Assembly: GCA_025458165.1 (NCBI GenBank) | Contig: JALOTB010000011.1 | Span: forward strand, 1-64,000 | Direction of reading: 5' to 3' | DNA: 64,000 nucleotides | Origin: Chromatiaceae bacterium | GTDB taxonomy: Bacteria > Pseudomonadota > Gammaproteobacteria > Chromatiales > Chromatiaceae | Shown here: one piece after another, positions 43,758-55,305 of the stretch | How the letters are laid out: the number at the start of each line of letters is the position of its first letter | Position numbering within the stretch: position 1 is the stretch's first letter | Translations under genes and position numbers: made by a program | The notes under the pieces: model-generated | Told to the model about the DNA's origin: nothing | What the model saw: only the letters and a program-made list of their open reading frames with translations | The model's database searches: none

Positions 43758-45761
43758 CTACCCCAGCTCGATCTCCGTGAACTCGAAGCCGACGTCCGGC
43801 GACGGGAGCTTCAGCAGGCTGCCCTGGATGAAGTCCACCCCCGAGCGCCAGATACGCGGCACATCGGCGGGATCGTCGACCCCCGCGGCGATCACCTTGC
43901 GCGCGGCTCGGTGCAAGGCCGCGACCTGGCGGCCGAGTGCCTCCTGATCACCGCTCAGGGCCCCCCGAGCCAGGCGTACGAAGGACACCGGCAGACCCGC
44001 GATTAGGGCCAGCCCCACGGGCTCCAAGTCGAACCGGCTGATGCAGATCGCGATCCCCAGCCGGTGCAGCCCCGCAAAGCGCTCGCGCAGCAGATCCGGC
44101 TCGGCGGCCAGCTCCTCAGTGTCGAACTGGAGCAACGGACGGCAGCGAACCAGATCGCGGCTGAGGATCTGATCGCGCAGCCAGGCAGGCCAGTCGGGCG
44201 CGGCAATCCCGGCGGCCGTTAGCGGCAGAAACAGCCGCACCGCCGGGTGCTCCGCGCGCCAGCCGCACAGGGCGTCGAGACTGTGCTCGACCACCCACTG
44301 GTCGATCCGTGCCTGCAGGGCGCATGATCGCGCGACAGAGCGAAACTCCGACTGCGGGACGTAATCCCCATCCGGCGCGCGCAGCCGAAACGACACCTCG
44401 TACAGCTCCCCAGGTCGGCCGCGCAGGGCGACGACGGGCTGGTAAAGCAGGTCGAGACCGCGCCCCCCCAGTGCCTCCTCGATGAGGGCAGCGATCGCTT
44501 CCCGCCGTTGGCGCGCGCCGAGCGGGAGCGCCCCTTGCACCCGTCCCTTTGCGCCTTGGCCGGGGGACCCGAGGCGACCGCCGGCGGCCTGGGCACGCGC
44601 AATCAGGGTGAGGGCATCGTCCGGCGCTGGGCTGAGGCGGGCGAGCCCGAGGGCCACGGGGATCCCAGTGTCCGTGGCGATCCCTCGGCTCAAAGTCTCC
44701 ACGAGGGCATCGAGCCGGGTCGCGTCCGAGCGCGTCGCGAACAGGGCGAGCTCGGCATCAGAGAGACGTGCGATCAGCTCGTGCGACTCGACCAGACGCC
44801 GAGCGACCTCCGCGATCGCGGCCAAGGCCGAGTCGCCTCCGCGGTCGTCCGCGGCGAGACGCGGCGTAACGACAATCAGGCCGGTCCCGGGCTGGTCCGC
44901 GCCGCCACGCGCGATGGCCTTTTCCAGCCGCCGAAGCAGCAGATCGCGGTTCGCGAGACCGGTCACCGGATCCCATCCGGTCGAGGGCGCGCCGCCCGAC
45001 CGGCAAGCGCGACTGATCCGCTCGCGCACGACCTCGAGCAGGCGGTCACCGGACACCGGCTTGGCCAAGAAGTCATCGCCTCCCACGCGCAGTGCGGCAA
45101 CATGCAGCCCCGGATCAAGCTCGGAAGAGAGGAAAACGATAGGGATCCGGCCGTGGCCCTCGTGCTCCCGGATCAGGCTCGTAAGCTCGATGCCGCTAGC
45201 CCCAGGCATAAGCAGATCCATCAGGATCAGGTCGGGGCGAAACTCGTCGATGGCATCGAAGACCCTCAGGCCGTCGCCCACCACCCGGGCCTCGATCCCC
45301 GCGCGCTCTAGCACCCCCGCGGCGAAAGCCGCCGCGATCGGCTCATCGTCGACCACGAGTACCCGATAAGTCCGAGCATCGGATCCGGCGAGAACGGCCA
45401 GCCGGGCGGCGATCAGATCGGCGTCGACCGGCGTCAGGAAGCAGGCGCGAGCCCCAGCTCGCATCGCCTGCAGGCGTAAGGCCAGGTCCCGGGGATCGGC
45501 GATGCCAATCAGCAGGGGCGGGCGCGCGAGACCCGCCATGAGCGAGCTGACGGTCTGCCCCGGTGTCAGGCATCGGGTGTCGAGGATCAGGACCGCATCG
45601 GCCACCAGCTCCCCAGTTGCGGACAGCGCGTCGGGACCGGGGAGGCGATATAGGCTGAGCCCGACCCGGGCGAGGGCGCGGCCGAGCCGCTCGGCCAGAC
45701 GGGCGTCCGCGCCCAGCAGGTAGACCGGCTTGTGCACCCCTTGCCGATTGGACGTCGTCAT
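43758..45761 (-). CDS. REC-REC-GGDEF-EAL protein with degenerate GGDEF and EAL motifs
   Basis: A 667-residue cytoplasmic protein. The first receiver-like domain (about 10-125) lacks the acidic pair (VYLLGADARL). The second (about 130-250) is complete: VLVVDDEPIA, LILMDLLMPGASG, FLSSE, LAKPVSG. The GGDEF site reads SDAEL (IARLSDAELALF). The EAL site reads EVS (LYEVSFRL), and the DDFGSG loop is SRFDLE. Neither cyclase nor phosphodiesterase activity is likely. It may bind c-di-GMP or act as a phosphorylation-gated scaffold, like FimX. The start is the ATG at 45761, preceded by GAGGGAAGG. Confidence 0.87.
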   Translation of the reverse strand: MTTSNRQGVHKPVYLLGADARLAERLGRALARVGLSLYRLPGPDALSATGELVADAVLILDTRCLTPGQTVSSLMAGLARPPLLIGIADPRDLALRLQAMRAGARACFLTPVDADLIAARLAVLAGSDARTYRVLVVDDEPIAAAFAAGVLERAGIEARVVGDGLRVFDAIDEFRPDLILMDLLMPGASGIELTSLIREHEGHGRIPIVFLSSELDPGLHVAALRVGGDDFLAKPVSGDRLLEVVRERISRACRSGGAPSTGWDPVTGLANRDLLLRRLEKAIARGGADQPGTGLIVVTPRLAADDRGGDSALAAIAEVARRLVESHELIARLSDAELALFATRSDATRLDALVETLSRGIATDTGIPVALGLARLSPAPDDALTLIARAQAAGGRLGSPGQGAKGRVQGALPLGARQRREAIAALIEEALGGRGLDLLYQPVVALRGRPGELYEVSFRLRAPDGDYVPQSEFRSVARSCALQARIDQWVVEHSLDALCGWRAEHPAVRLFLPLTAAGIAAPDWPAWLRDQILSRDLVRCRPLLQFDTEELAAEPDLLRERFAGLHRLGIAICISRFDLEPVGLALIAGLPVSFVRLARGALSGDQEALGRQVAALHRAARKVIAAGVDDPADVPRIWRSGVDFIQGSLLKLPSPDVGFEFTEIELG

Positions 45762-45827
45762 CCTTCCCTCGCGCACCCGTCCGTCGGGAAATCGCCGAGT
45801 CGCTCGGCGACTGCCGTCCCGGGCGGG

Positions 45828-48758
45828 TTAGCCCGTGTCTCTGACCCGCGCCGACGACCGATCACCGCCAACAACCCGAGGTGATCGAGGCGCCGCGGCC
45901 GCGCACCTGATCCCGCAGTCAACCCCCGGCCACCGTGCCCACCTCGAATGGCCTTGAAGGCGGGACGAGGGGTCGTCCCTGACCTGGCGCCGCCACCGAC
46001 GCGGTGGCGGGCCCGCTCTCTTTAGGCCACTACCGCGACTCCTCCAGCGCCGCATGGGCGGCCGCCAGCCGCGCGACCGGCACCCGCGGATCGACTCCGG
46101 ATGCCCGCCGTGCTCGCCGCAGATCCCGACGTGGATGTCCGGGCGCCGCTGCTTGCCCCAGTCGACGGCGAGCTGCATCAGCTTGCCGACGCCCTTGACG
46201 TCGAGGACCTCAAACGGGTTGTCCTGCAGGATCCCCGACTGATTATAGAGCGGCAGGAACTTGTTCTCCGCGTCCTCACGCGAGAAGGAGAAGGTCGCCT
46301 GGGTGAGGTCGTTGGTGCCGAAGGAGAAGAACTCGGCGATCTCGGCGAGCGACTCCGCCCGCATACAGGCGCGCACCACCTCGATCATGGTCCCGAACTT
46401 GAAGCTGACCGGGTGGCCGTAGCGCTGCTTGATCTCCTCGTGGATCACGTCGACGTAGGACTTGACCTTGATCAGCTCCTGCTTGGTGCAGACCTGCGGC
46501 ACCTTGATCTGCGGCCGAACCTCGATCCCCATCTTGGCGCAGTCGGCGGCCGCCTCCAGAATCGCGCGGACCTGCATCTGATAAATCTCCGGGAAGGAGA
46601 TCCCCAGACGCACGCCGCGGTGGCCGAGCATGGGATTGGTCTCGTGCAGGGCGCGCACCTTGCGCAGCATGGTCTCCTTCTTGGCGATGGCGTCCTCGAC
46701 CAGGGCCGGGTCAACCAGGCGGCGCATCGAGTCGAGGTCGTGGCGGACCTTATCCGAGGCATGCAGCAGGCCCATGGTCCCGGCCAGGACCGCCATGCCG
46801 CGGGTGGTCTCGCCCAGCCGGTGCAGCTCGACCAGCTCGCGCTCGAGCTGGTGCTCGTCGGGCAGGAACTCGTGGATCGGCGGGTCGAGCAGGCGGATGG
46901 TGACCGGCCGCGGTGCCATCACCTCGAACAGCTCGCGGAAGTCCGCCCGCTGTAGCGGCAGCAGCTTATCCAGCGCGGCCTGACGTTGCTCCGGGGTGTC
47001 GGAGACGATCATCTCGATCACCAGCGGCAGACGCTCGACATCATTGAACATGCGCTCGGTGCGCGCGAGCCCGATCCCCACCGCGCCATACTTGAGCGCG
47101 CGGCGCGCGTCATCGGGCGTGTCGGCATTGGCCATCACCTTGAGACGCGAGGCATCGTCCGCCCAGCCGAGCAGGATGTTGAGCTCGGGGGAGAAGTCGG
47201 GCTCGACAGTAGGAATCTGGCCGAGGTAGACCTTGCCGGTCGTCCCATCGATGGTGATGACGTCGCCCTCGCGGAAGCTGGTCTCGCCCACATAGGCCTC
47301 GCGGCGCGCCACGTCGACGGCGATGCCCTCAGCACCGGCGACGCAGGGCTTGCCCATGCCGCGGGCGACCACCGCCGCGTGCGAGGTCTTGCCGCCGCGC
47401 GAGGTCAGGATGCCCTGGGAGGCAAAGAAGCCGTGGATGTCCTCGGGCTTGGTCTCCTCGCGGATCAGGATGACCTTCTGGCCCAGGTCCCTGCCCATCT
47501 GCTCGGCGCGGTCGGCGTCGAACACCGCAACGCCGGAGGCGGCACCGGGTGAGGCGGGTAGGCCCTGGGCCACGGCCTCGGCGCGCACCGTCGGATCGAG
47601 GCGCGGGAAGAGCATCTGCTCCAGCAGGTCGGGTTTGATCCGCAGCAGGGCCTCCTCCTTGCTGATCAGCCCCTCGCGCTGCATCTCCACCGAGGTGCGC
47701 ACCATCGCCTGGGCGTTCATCTTGCCGTTGCGGGTCTGCAGGCAGAAGAGCTGGCCGCGCTCGATGGTGAACTCGAAGTCCTGCACCTCGCGGTAGTGGC
47801 TCTCGAGCTTGTCGCGGAGCTCATCGAGCTGCCTCGCCATCTCGGGCATCTCGGCCTTGAGGCGGTCGATTGGCTTGGGCGTGCGGATGCCCGCCACCAC
47901 GTCCTCGCCCTGGGCGTTGACCAGGTACTCGCCGAAGAGCTTGTTCTCGCCGGTCGCCGGGTTGCGCGTGAAGGCCACGCCCGTCCCCGAGTCATTGCCG
48001 CGGTTACCGAAGACCATGGTGACCACGTTCACCGCGGTGCCGTTGGCCATGTCGGTCGTGATGTGGAACTGGCGGCGGTAGTCGACCGCGCGCTTGCCCA
48101 TCCAGGAGTTGAAGACCGCCTTGATGGCGATCTCGAGCTGATCATAGGGGTCCTCGGGGAAGGGCCGGCCGGTGTGCTCCTCCACCACCTTGAGGAAGCG
48201 CTCGCTGATCTCCTTGAGATCCGTCGCGGAGAGGCCGACGTCCTCCTTCACGTGGGCCTTGTCCTTGACCGCATCGAACTGGTGGTCGAAGAGCTCATCG
48301 GGCACCCCGAGCGCCACCTTGCCGAAGAGCTGAATGAAGCGGCGGTAGGCGTCGTAGCCGAAGCGGGGATCGCCGGTGTGCTCGATCTCGCCGCGCAGGG
48401 TCTCGCTGTTCAGGCCAAGATTGAGGATGGTGTCCATCATGCCCGGCATGGACATCGCCGAGCCGGAGCGCACCGAGACCAGGAGCGGGTTGTCAGGGCT
48501 GCCGAAGCCCTTGCCGGTCTTCTGCTCCAGGGCGCGCATCTGGGCATGCACCTCCTCAAGCAGCCCGGCCGGGAGGCGGCGCTCCGAGGAGTCGAGGTAC
48601 TCCAGACAGGCGGCGGTGGAGATCACGAAGCCCGGCGGGACATTGAGACCGATCTGCGTCATTTCGCAGAGGTTGGCCCCCTTGCCGCCCAGGAGCTTCT
48701 TGTCCTTACCGTCGCCCTCCTCGAAGGCATACACATACTTGGTGCTGGCCGCGTTCAT
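45828..48758 (-). CDS. ppdK: pyruvate, phosphate dikinase with a frameshifted, deleted C-terminus (possible pseudogene)
   Basis: Interconverts pyruvate + ATP + Pi and PEP + AMP + PPi. The N-terminal nucleotide-binding domain (KKLLGGKGANLCEMTQIGLN), the swivelling phospho-His domain (GGKTSHAAVVARGMGKPCV) and most of the PEP/pyruvate barrel are normal. After GICGEHGGHPESIR the frame leaves the family. The expected C-terminus RVPVARLAAAHAALEESR is still encoded in another frame, ending at a stop at 46030-46032. About 15 codons plus one base are missing, including the region that normally holds the catalytic Cys (SCSPF). The shifted frame runs on to 45828 with an Arg-rich nonsense tail, giving 976 aa. 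Either an inactivating deletion or a sequence error. Confidence 0.9.
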   Translation of the reverse strand: MNAASTKYVYAFEEGDGKDKKLLGGKGANLCEMTQIGLNVPPGFVISTAACLEYLDSSERRLPAGLLEEVHAQMRALEQKTGKGFGSPDNPLLVSVRSGSAMSMPGMMDTILNLGLNSETLRGEIEHTGDPRFGYDAYRRFIQLFGKVALGVPDELFDHQFDAVKDKAHVKEDVGLSATDLKEISERFLKVVEEHTGRPFPEDPYDQLEIAIKAVFNSWMGKRAVDYRRQFHITTDMANGTAVNVVTMVFGNRGNDSGTGVAFTRNPATGENKLFGEYLVNAQGEDVVAGIRTPKPIDRLKAEMPEMARQLDELRDKLESHYREVQDFEFTIERGQLFCLQTRNGKMNAQAMVRTSVEMQREGLISKEEALLRIKPDLLEQMLFPRLDPTVRAEAVAQGLPASPGAASGVAVFDADRAEQMGRDLGQKVILIREETKPEDIHGFFASQGILTSRGGKTSHAAVVARGMGKPCVAGAEGIAVDVARREAYVGETSFREGDVITIDGTTGKVYLGQIPTVEPDFSPELNILLGWADDASRLKVMANADTPDDARRALKYGAVGIGLARTERMFNDVERLPLVIEMIVSDTPEQRQAALDKLLPLQRADFRELFEVMAPRPVTIRLLDPPIHEFLPDEHQLERELVELHRLGETTRGMAVLAGTMGLLHASDKVRHDLDSMRRLVDPALVEDAIAKKETMLRKVRALHETNPMLGHRGVRLGISFPEIYQMQVRAILEAAADCAKMGIEVRPQIKVPQVCTKQELIKVKSYVDVIHEEIKQRYGHPVSFKFGTMIEVVRACMRAESLAEIAEFFSFGTNDLTQATFSFSREDAENKFLPLYNQSGILQDNPFEVLDVKGVGKLMQLAVDWGKQRRPDIHVGICGEHGGHPESIRGCRSRGWRPPMRRWRSRGSGLKRAGPPPRRWRRQVRDDPSSRLQGHSRWARWPGVDCGIRCAAAAPRSPRVVGGDRSSARVRDTG
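45990..46010 (-). terminator. GC hairpin after the ancestral ppdK stop
   Basis: CCGCCACCG (45990-45998) and CGGTGGCGG (46002-46010) form a perfect 9-bp stem with a 3-nt loop. It lies 20 bp beyond the stop that ppdK would use in its normal frame and inside the frameshifted extension. That position supports the view that the extension was not originally coding. No T-tract follows. Confidence 0.45.
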
Positions 48759-49073
48759 CGCTCGTCTACCTCGTTAGGTCTAGAGTGAAATCGGTTCAGG
48801 GTCGCGCTTGGCGGCGTGTGACGCCCGGGGCACGCCCCCGTTCAAAAGTGTCGGTCTCCAAACGCCCAGCCCCTTAATCCCCGGCGCGGCGCGGTCGGGC
48901 CAGAAACTGTCGCCCCGAATGGAGGCCGGCGCAATGGTAACTTGTGTGGCGTGAGAAGGCTGTAGAGCATTCCAACTTTTCGCATGCCAGAAGGGCCATA
49001 AGGCGCGGGGCAAGCGGACAACCGGCGGGGTGCATTCGGATATACTGCTCGGATTTCATGACCGAATTTGCCA
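48759..49073. other. intergenic region between divergent ppdK and valS
   Basis: About 315 bp. TATACT at 49041-49046 is a probable -10 for valS, but no good -35 is seen at the right distance. Frames on the minus strand here are short, Arg/Pro-rich and lack ribosome sites. I see no RNA gene; a T-box leader is not expected for valS in this group and is not seen. Confidence 0.35.
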
Positions 49074-51914
<2,841 letters not shown>

Positions 51915-51994
51915 CGCATTGGACGGCTAGGCATGAGCGCGCGGAATGAAGACTCACCCCCTGATAGACTACTGAAATAGAACAGACTGTCGGC

Positions 51995-52636
51995 ATGGGC
52001 CCGAAGAACATGGCGAGCACCGCACTGCGAGAAGAGGTCGACACGTTCCGAGAGTACATGAAGGAGCTGAGCTACCGAGCCATGCGCACCGACATGGCGG
52101 TGGCGCGTCTGTCCGACGAGATGCGCGACTTCAAGGATGAGATGCGGCAGTTCAAGGACGAGATGGGCCGATTCCGAGACAAGAGCGACCGCAAGCGCAT
52201 GAACAAGCAATGGGGCGAGGTCGCCAGCCGCCTGGGCACCCTGGTCGAGGACACAGTAGCGCCCAACCTGCCGCGGGTCGCCGCCGAGCTCTTCGCCTGT
52301 CCGCTGCCCGACTTCTTCGCGGTACGGGTGCGCCGCCGCTTCGACGGGGAGACCCGGGAGTACGACGCCCTCCTGGCCTGCCCGCGGGTCGTGCTGGTCA
52401 ACGAAACCAAGTCGCAGCTCCGCGAGGGCCATGTCGACGACATCCTCGCCAAGCTCGCCGAGCTGCCGCGGGTCTGCCCCGAGTATGCCGACCGGCGCCT
52501 CGTCGGCGTCCTCGCAACCCTCTACCCAGAGCCGGGCGTAGTGCGCCGGGCGACCGCCCAGGGCATCCTTGTCATGGGCATGGGCGACGAGACCATGCAG
52601 GTGCTTAACCCCGAGTCCGTGACGGCGGAGACCTGA
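51995..52636 (+). CDS. coiled-coil protein with PD-(D/E)XK nuclease-like domain (DUF3782-like)
   Basis: A 213-residue protein. The N-terminal third is an amphipathic helix with heptad-like repeats (EMRDFKDEMRQFKDEMGRF). The C-terminal domain has EYDALLACPRVVLVNETKS, with D and ExK spaced as in a PD-(D/E)XK nuclease, and LVGVLATLYPEPGVVRRATAQGILVMGMG. DUF3782-type proteins with this layout are known in cyanobacteria and purple sulfur bacteria without an assigned role. It ends 5 nt before the degQ-like gene, so they may be cotranscribed. It could instead be a stand-alone nuclease-like gene. Confidence 0.78.
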   Translation: MGPKNMASTALREEVDTFREYMKELSYRAMRTDMAVARLSDEMRDFKDEMRQFKDEMGRFRDKSDRKRMNKQWGEVASRLGTLVEDTVAPNLPRVAAELFACPLPDFFAVRVRRRFDGETREYDALLACPRVVLVNETKSQLREGHVDDILAKLAELPRVCPEYADRRLVGVLATLYPEPGVVRRATAQGILVMGMGDETMQVLNPESVTAET

Positions 52637-52641
52637 CGTCG

Positions 52642-54018
52642 ATGACGACCCCGCCGACCCGATTCGCTGCCGCCCTGCTCGCCTCGCTGGTCGGGTTACT
52701 TGCCCCGGCCGCGCCAGGCGCGGCCCTGCCCACCGCGGTCGACGGGATCGAGGTGCCGAGCTTGGCCCCGATGCTGAAGCGGGTAACGCCGGCGGTGGTG
52801 AACATCGCCACGGTCACGCAGATCGCAGTCGAGCAGCACCCGCTCTTGAGCGACCCCTTCTTCCGCCGGTTCTTCGACGTGCCGCGGGAGCGGCGGGAAC
52901 GTCGGGGTCAGAGCCTCGGATCGGGCGTGATCGTCGACGCGAATGCCGGTCTGGTGCTGACCAATCATCACGTGGTGGACAAGGCGACCGAGATCGAGGT
53001 CACCCTGCACGACGGGCGCAAGCTGCGCGCCGAGCTCATCGGCTCGGACGCCGAGACCGACGTCGCGGTCCTGCGCATCCCGGCCGAGGGCCTGACAGCC
53101 GTTGGCCTGGCCGATTCCGACGAGATCGAGGTCGGCGATTTCGTGGTCGCCATCGGCAGTCCCTTCGGCCTCAGCCAGACGGTCACCTCAGGCATCGTGA
53201 GCGCACTCGCCCGCACCGGCCTCGGGATCGAGGGCTACGAGAGCTTCATTCAGACCGACGCATCGATCAACCCGGGCAACTCGGGGGGTCCGCTGGTGGA
53301 TCTGCGCGGGCGCCTGGTCGGGATCAACACCGCGATCCTCGCCCCCGGCGGGGGTAACGTCGGCATCGGCTTCGCCATCCCGGTGAACATGGCCCGCGCC
53401 GTGCTGGAGCAGATCGTTGCGCACGGCACAGTGCGCCGCGGGCTCTTTGGCGTCGGCGTGCAGGACCTGACCCCCGAGCTGGCGCAGGCCCTGGGAACGA
53501 ACGTCGCGCGAGCGGCGGTGGTCGCGAGCGTAGAGCCCGGGTCCGCCGCCGCGGCGGCGGGCCTGGTGCCCGGCGACCTGATTACCGCGATCAATGGCCG
53601 GACCGTGACCGGCGCGTCGGATCTGCGCAACCGGATCGGCCTGATGCCCATCGGCACCCCCGTGGAGGTCGCAGTGATCCGCCAAGGCCAGCCGATCACG
53701 CTGCGCGGCGAAGTTGCGGACCCCTACGCCCGCTACCGCGACGGAGGGACCATCGATCCGAGCCTAGCCGGTGCCCTACTCGGTGACCTGACCAAGGAGA
53801 CCCGGGCCGGCCGGGTGCTGGCGGTGGGGGTCGGGACGGTTGCTCAAGGCAGCCCGGCCTGGCAGAGCGGGCTGCGGGAGGGCGACCTGCTGCTGGAGGT
53901 CAACGGGACCCGGGTGCGCGATCTCCAGGCCCTCGCGGCCGTCATCGGGCGGGACCGGGGGATCGCCCGACTGCAGCTACAGCGTGGCGAGCGGGTCATC
54001 GTACTCACGCGGCGCTGA
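52642..54018 (+). CDS. degQ: periplasmic serine protease DegQ/DegP, two PDZ domains
   Basis: A 458-residue HtrA-family protease and chaperone. It has a signal peptide (RFAAALLASLVGLLAPAAPGAA), a trypsin-like domain with the catalytic triad His (LTNHHVVD), Asp (ETDVAVLRI) and Ser (INPGNSGGPLVD), and two PDZ domains (from about 265, RRGLFGVGVQDLTPELAQAL, and from about 375, SPAWQSGLREGDLLLEVNG). The loop after the signal is short, as in DegQ rather than DegP. It degrades misfolded envelope proteins. A second, shorter DegP-like gene lies at 58543-59388. Confidence 0.93.
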   Translation: MTTPPTRFAAALLASLVGLLAPAAPGAALPTAVDGIEVPSLAPMLKRVTPAVVNIATVTQIAVEQHPLLSDPFFRRFFDVPRERRERRGQSLGSGVIVDANAGLVLTNHHVVDKATEIEVTLHDGRKLRAELIGSDAETDVAVLRIPAEGLTAVGLADSDEIEVGDFVVAIGSPFGLSQTVTSGIVSALARTGLGIEGYESFIQTDASINPGNSGGPLVDLRGRLVGINTAILAPGGGNVGIGFAIPVNMARAVLEQIVAHGTVRRGLFGVGVQDLTPELAQALGTNVARAAVVASVEPGSAAAAAGLVPGDLITAINGRTVTGASDLRNRIGLMPIGTPVEVAVIRQGQPITLRGEVADPYARYRDGGTIDPSLAGALLGDLTKETRAGRVLAVGVGTVAQGSPAWQSGLREGDLLLEVNGTRVRDLQALAAVIGRDRGIARLQLQRGERVIVLTRR

Positions 54019-54080
54019 GTCCCTCGACTACCGGAATCAAGCCGCCCGCCTGGCCCGCAGCGGCGCACCTGCCGGCTGCC

Positions 54081-54109
54081 TTGACAGCCTTTGGTGGCGC
54101 ACCTAGAGT
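54081..54109 (+). promoter_or_regulatory. sigma70 promoter of ispB
   Basis: A perfect -35 TTGACA (54081-54086) and TAGAGT (54104-54109) are separated by 17 bp, 33 bp before the ispB start. A run of eight T residues lies between the -10 and the start codon, in the transcribed leader. Confidence 0.65.
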
Positions 54110-54142
54110 CCGCCAGGGTTTTTTTTCGGCTCACTCCCGCGC

Positions 54143-55111
54143 ATGGATTTGTCCGACATTCGGGGTCCCGTCGCCGCGGACATGCAGGCCGTCGACCGGC
54201 TGATCCTGCGCCGCCTACAGTCCGACGTCGTCCTCATCAACCAGATCGGCCACCACATCGTCAACAGCGGCGGCAAACGACTGCGCCCGCTCGCCGTGCT
54301 GTTGGCCGCCCGCGCCTGCGGCTACACAGGGGAGCGGCACGTCGATCTCGCGGCCGTGGTGGAGTTCATCCACACCGCGACCCTGCTCCACGACGACGTC
54401 GTCGACGGCTCGGGCTTGCGGCGCAATCGCGAGACCGCCAACGCACTCTGGGGCAACCAGGCGAGTGTGCTGGTCGGCGACTTCCTCTACTCGCGCGCCT
54501 TCGAAATGATGGTCGACGTCGGCCTGATGCCGGTGATGGAGATTCTCGCCCACGCCACCAATCGGATCGCCGAGGGCGAGGTGCTCCAGCTCCTCAACTG
54601 CAACGACCCGGACACCACCGAGACGCGCTACATGGACGTGATCGCGCGCAAAACCGCCACCCTGTTCGAGGCCGGGACCCGGCTGGGTGCGGTGCTCGCC
54701 GAGGCCCCGCGCCCCATTGAGGACGCCATGACCGAGTACGGCGCCAAGCTCGGCATCGCCTTTCAGCTCGTCGACGACGCCTTAGATTACCGTGCCGACC
54801 GCGCCGAGCTGGGCAAGAACCTGGGCGACGACCTCGCGGAGGGCAAGCCGACCCTGCCGCTTATCCGGGCGCTCGAGGTCGGCACGCGGGAGCAGCGCGC
54901 CGAGCTTCGCGCCGCCATCGAGTCGGGTGGCCGCGAGCACATCGCAGCGGTCGCCGCGGCGATTGAATCGACCCAGGGCATCGAATACACTGTCGCGCTC
55001 GCACGCCGGCATGCCGAGGACGCCAAGCGAGCGGCGCAGGCACTCCCGCCCTCGCCCCAGCGCACGGCGCTGGCACTTCTCGCCGACTTCGCCGTCGTCC
55101 GCACCTACTGA
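54143..55111 (+). CDS. ispB: octaprenyl (polyprenyl) diphosphate synthase IspB
   Basis: Builds the all-trans polyprenyl side chain of quinones. The 322-residue protein has both aspartate-rich motifs: LLHDDVVDGSGLRRNRET (DDxxD) and FQLVDDALDYRAD (DDxxD), together with GGKRLRP and AEGEVLQLLN. The residues before the first motif are small, as in long-chain synthases. It has its own good promoter and is followed immediately (0 nt) by tRNA-Pro. Confidence 0.94.
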   Translation: MDLSDIRGPVAADMQAVDRLILRRLQSDVVLINQIGHHIVNSGGKRLRPLAVLLAARACGYTGERHVDLAAVVEFIHTATLLHDDVVDGSGLRRNRETANALWGNQASVLVGDFLYSRAFEMMVDVGLMPVMEILAHATNRIAEGEVLQLLNCNDPDTTETRYMDVIARKTATLFEAGTRLGAVLAEAPRPIEDAMTEYGAKLGIAFQLVDDALDYRADRAELGKNLGDDLAEGKPTLPLIRALEVGTREQRAELRAAIESGGREHIAAVAAAIESTQGIEYTVALARRHAEDAKRAAQALPPSPQRTALALLADFAVVRTY

Positions 55112-55188
55112 CGGGGTGTAGCTCAGCCTGGTAGAGCACTACGTTCGGGACGTAGGAGTCGCTGGTTCGAATCCAGTCACCCCGACCA
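55112..55188 (+). tRNA. tRNA-Pro, anticodon CGG
   Basis: A 77-nt cloverleaf: acceptor stem CGGGGTG/CACCCCG, D-arm with GCTCAGCCTGGTAGAGC, anticodon stem CTACG/CGTAG with loop TTCGGGA and anticodon CGG at 55146-55148, T-arm CTGGTTCGAATCCAG, discriminator A and encoded CCA. It begins at the base after the ispB stop codon, so it may be processed from the ispB transcript. Confidence 0.97.
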
Positions 55189-55305
55189 ATCCCTCCCGAT
55201 GACGAGCCGGCCCCGCGCCGGCTTCGTCATTTCCAGGCGGTTGAGAGCGCCCACGCCCGCCCCAGATTGGCGGGTAACCCCGCGCCGACGCCCGAGACCC
55301 CCGAC

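Noticed and set aside
45777..45827. Another degraded copy of the hairpin repeat (AGTCGC/GCGACT stem)
   Set aside because: Only one short stem resembles copy B; the neighbouring hairpins and ends are missing, so chance is likely.
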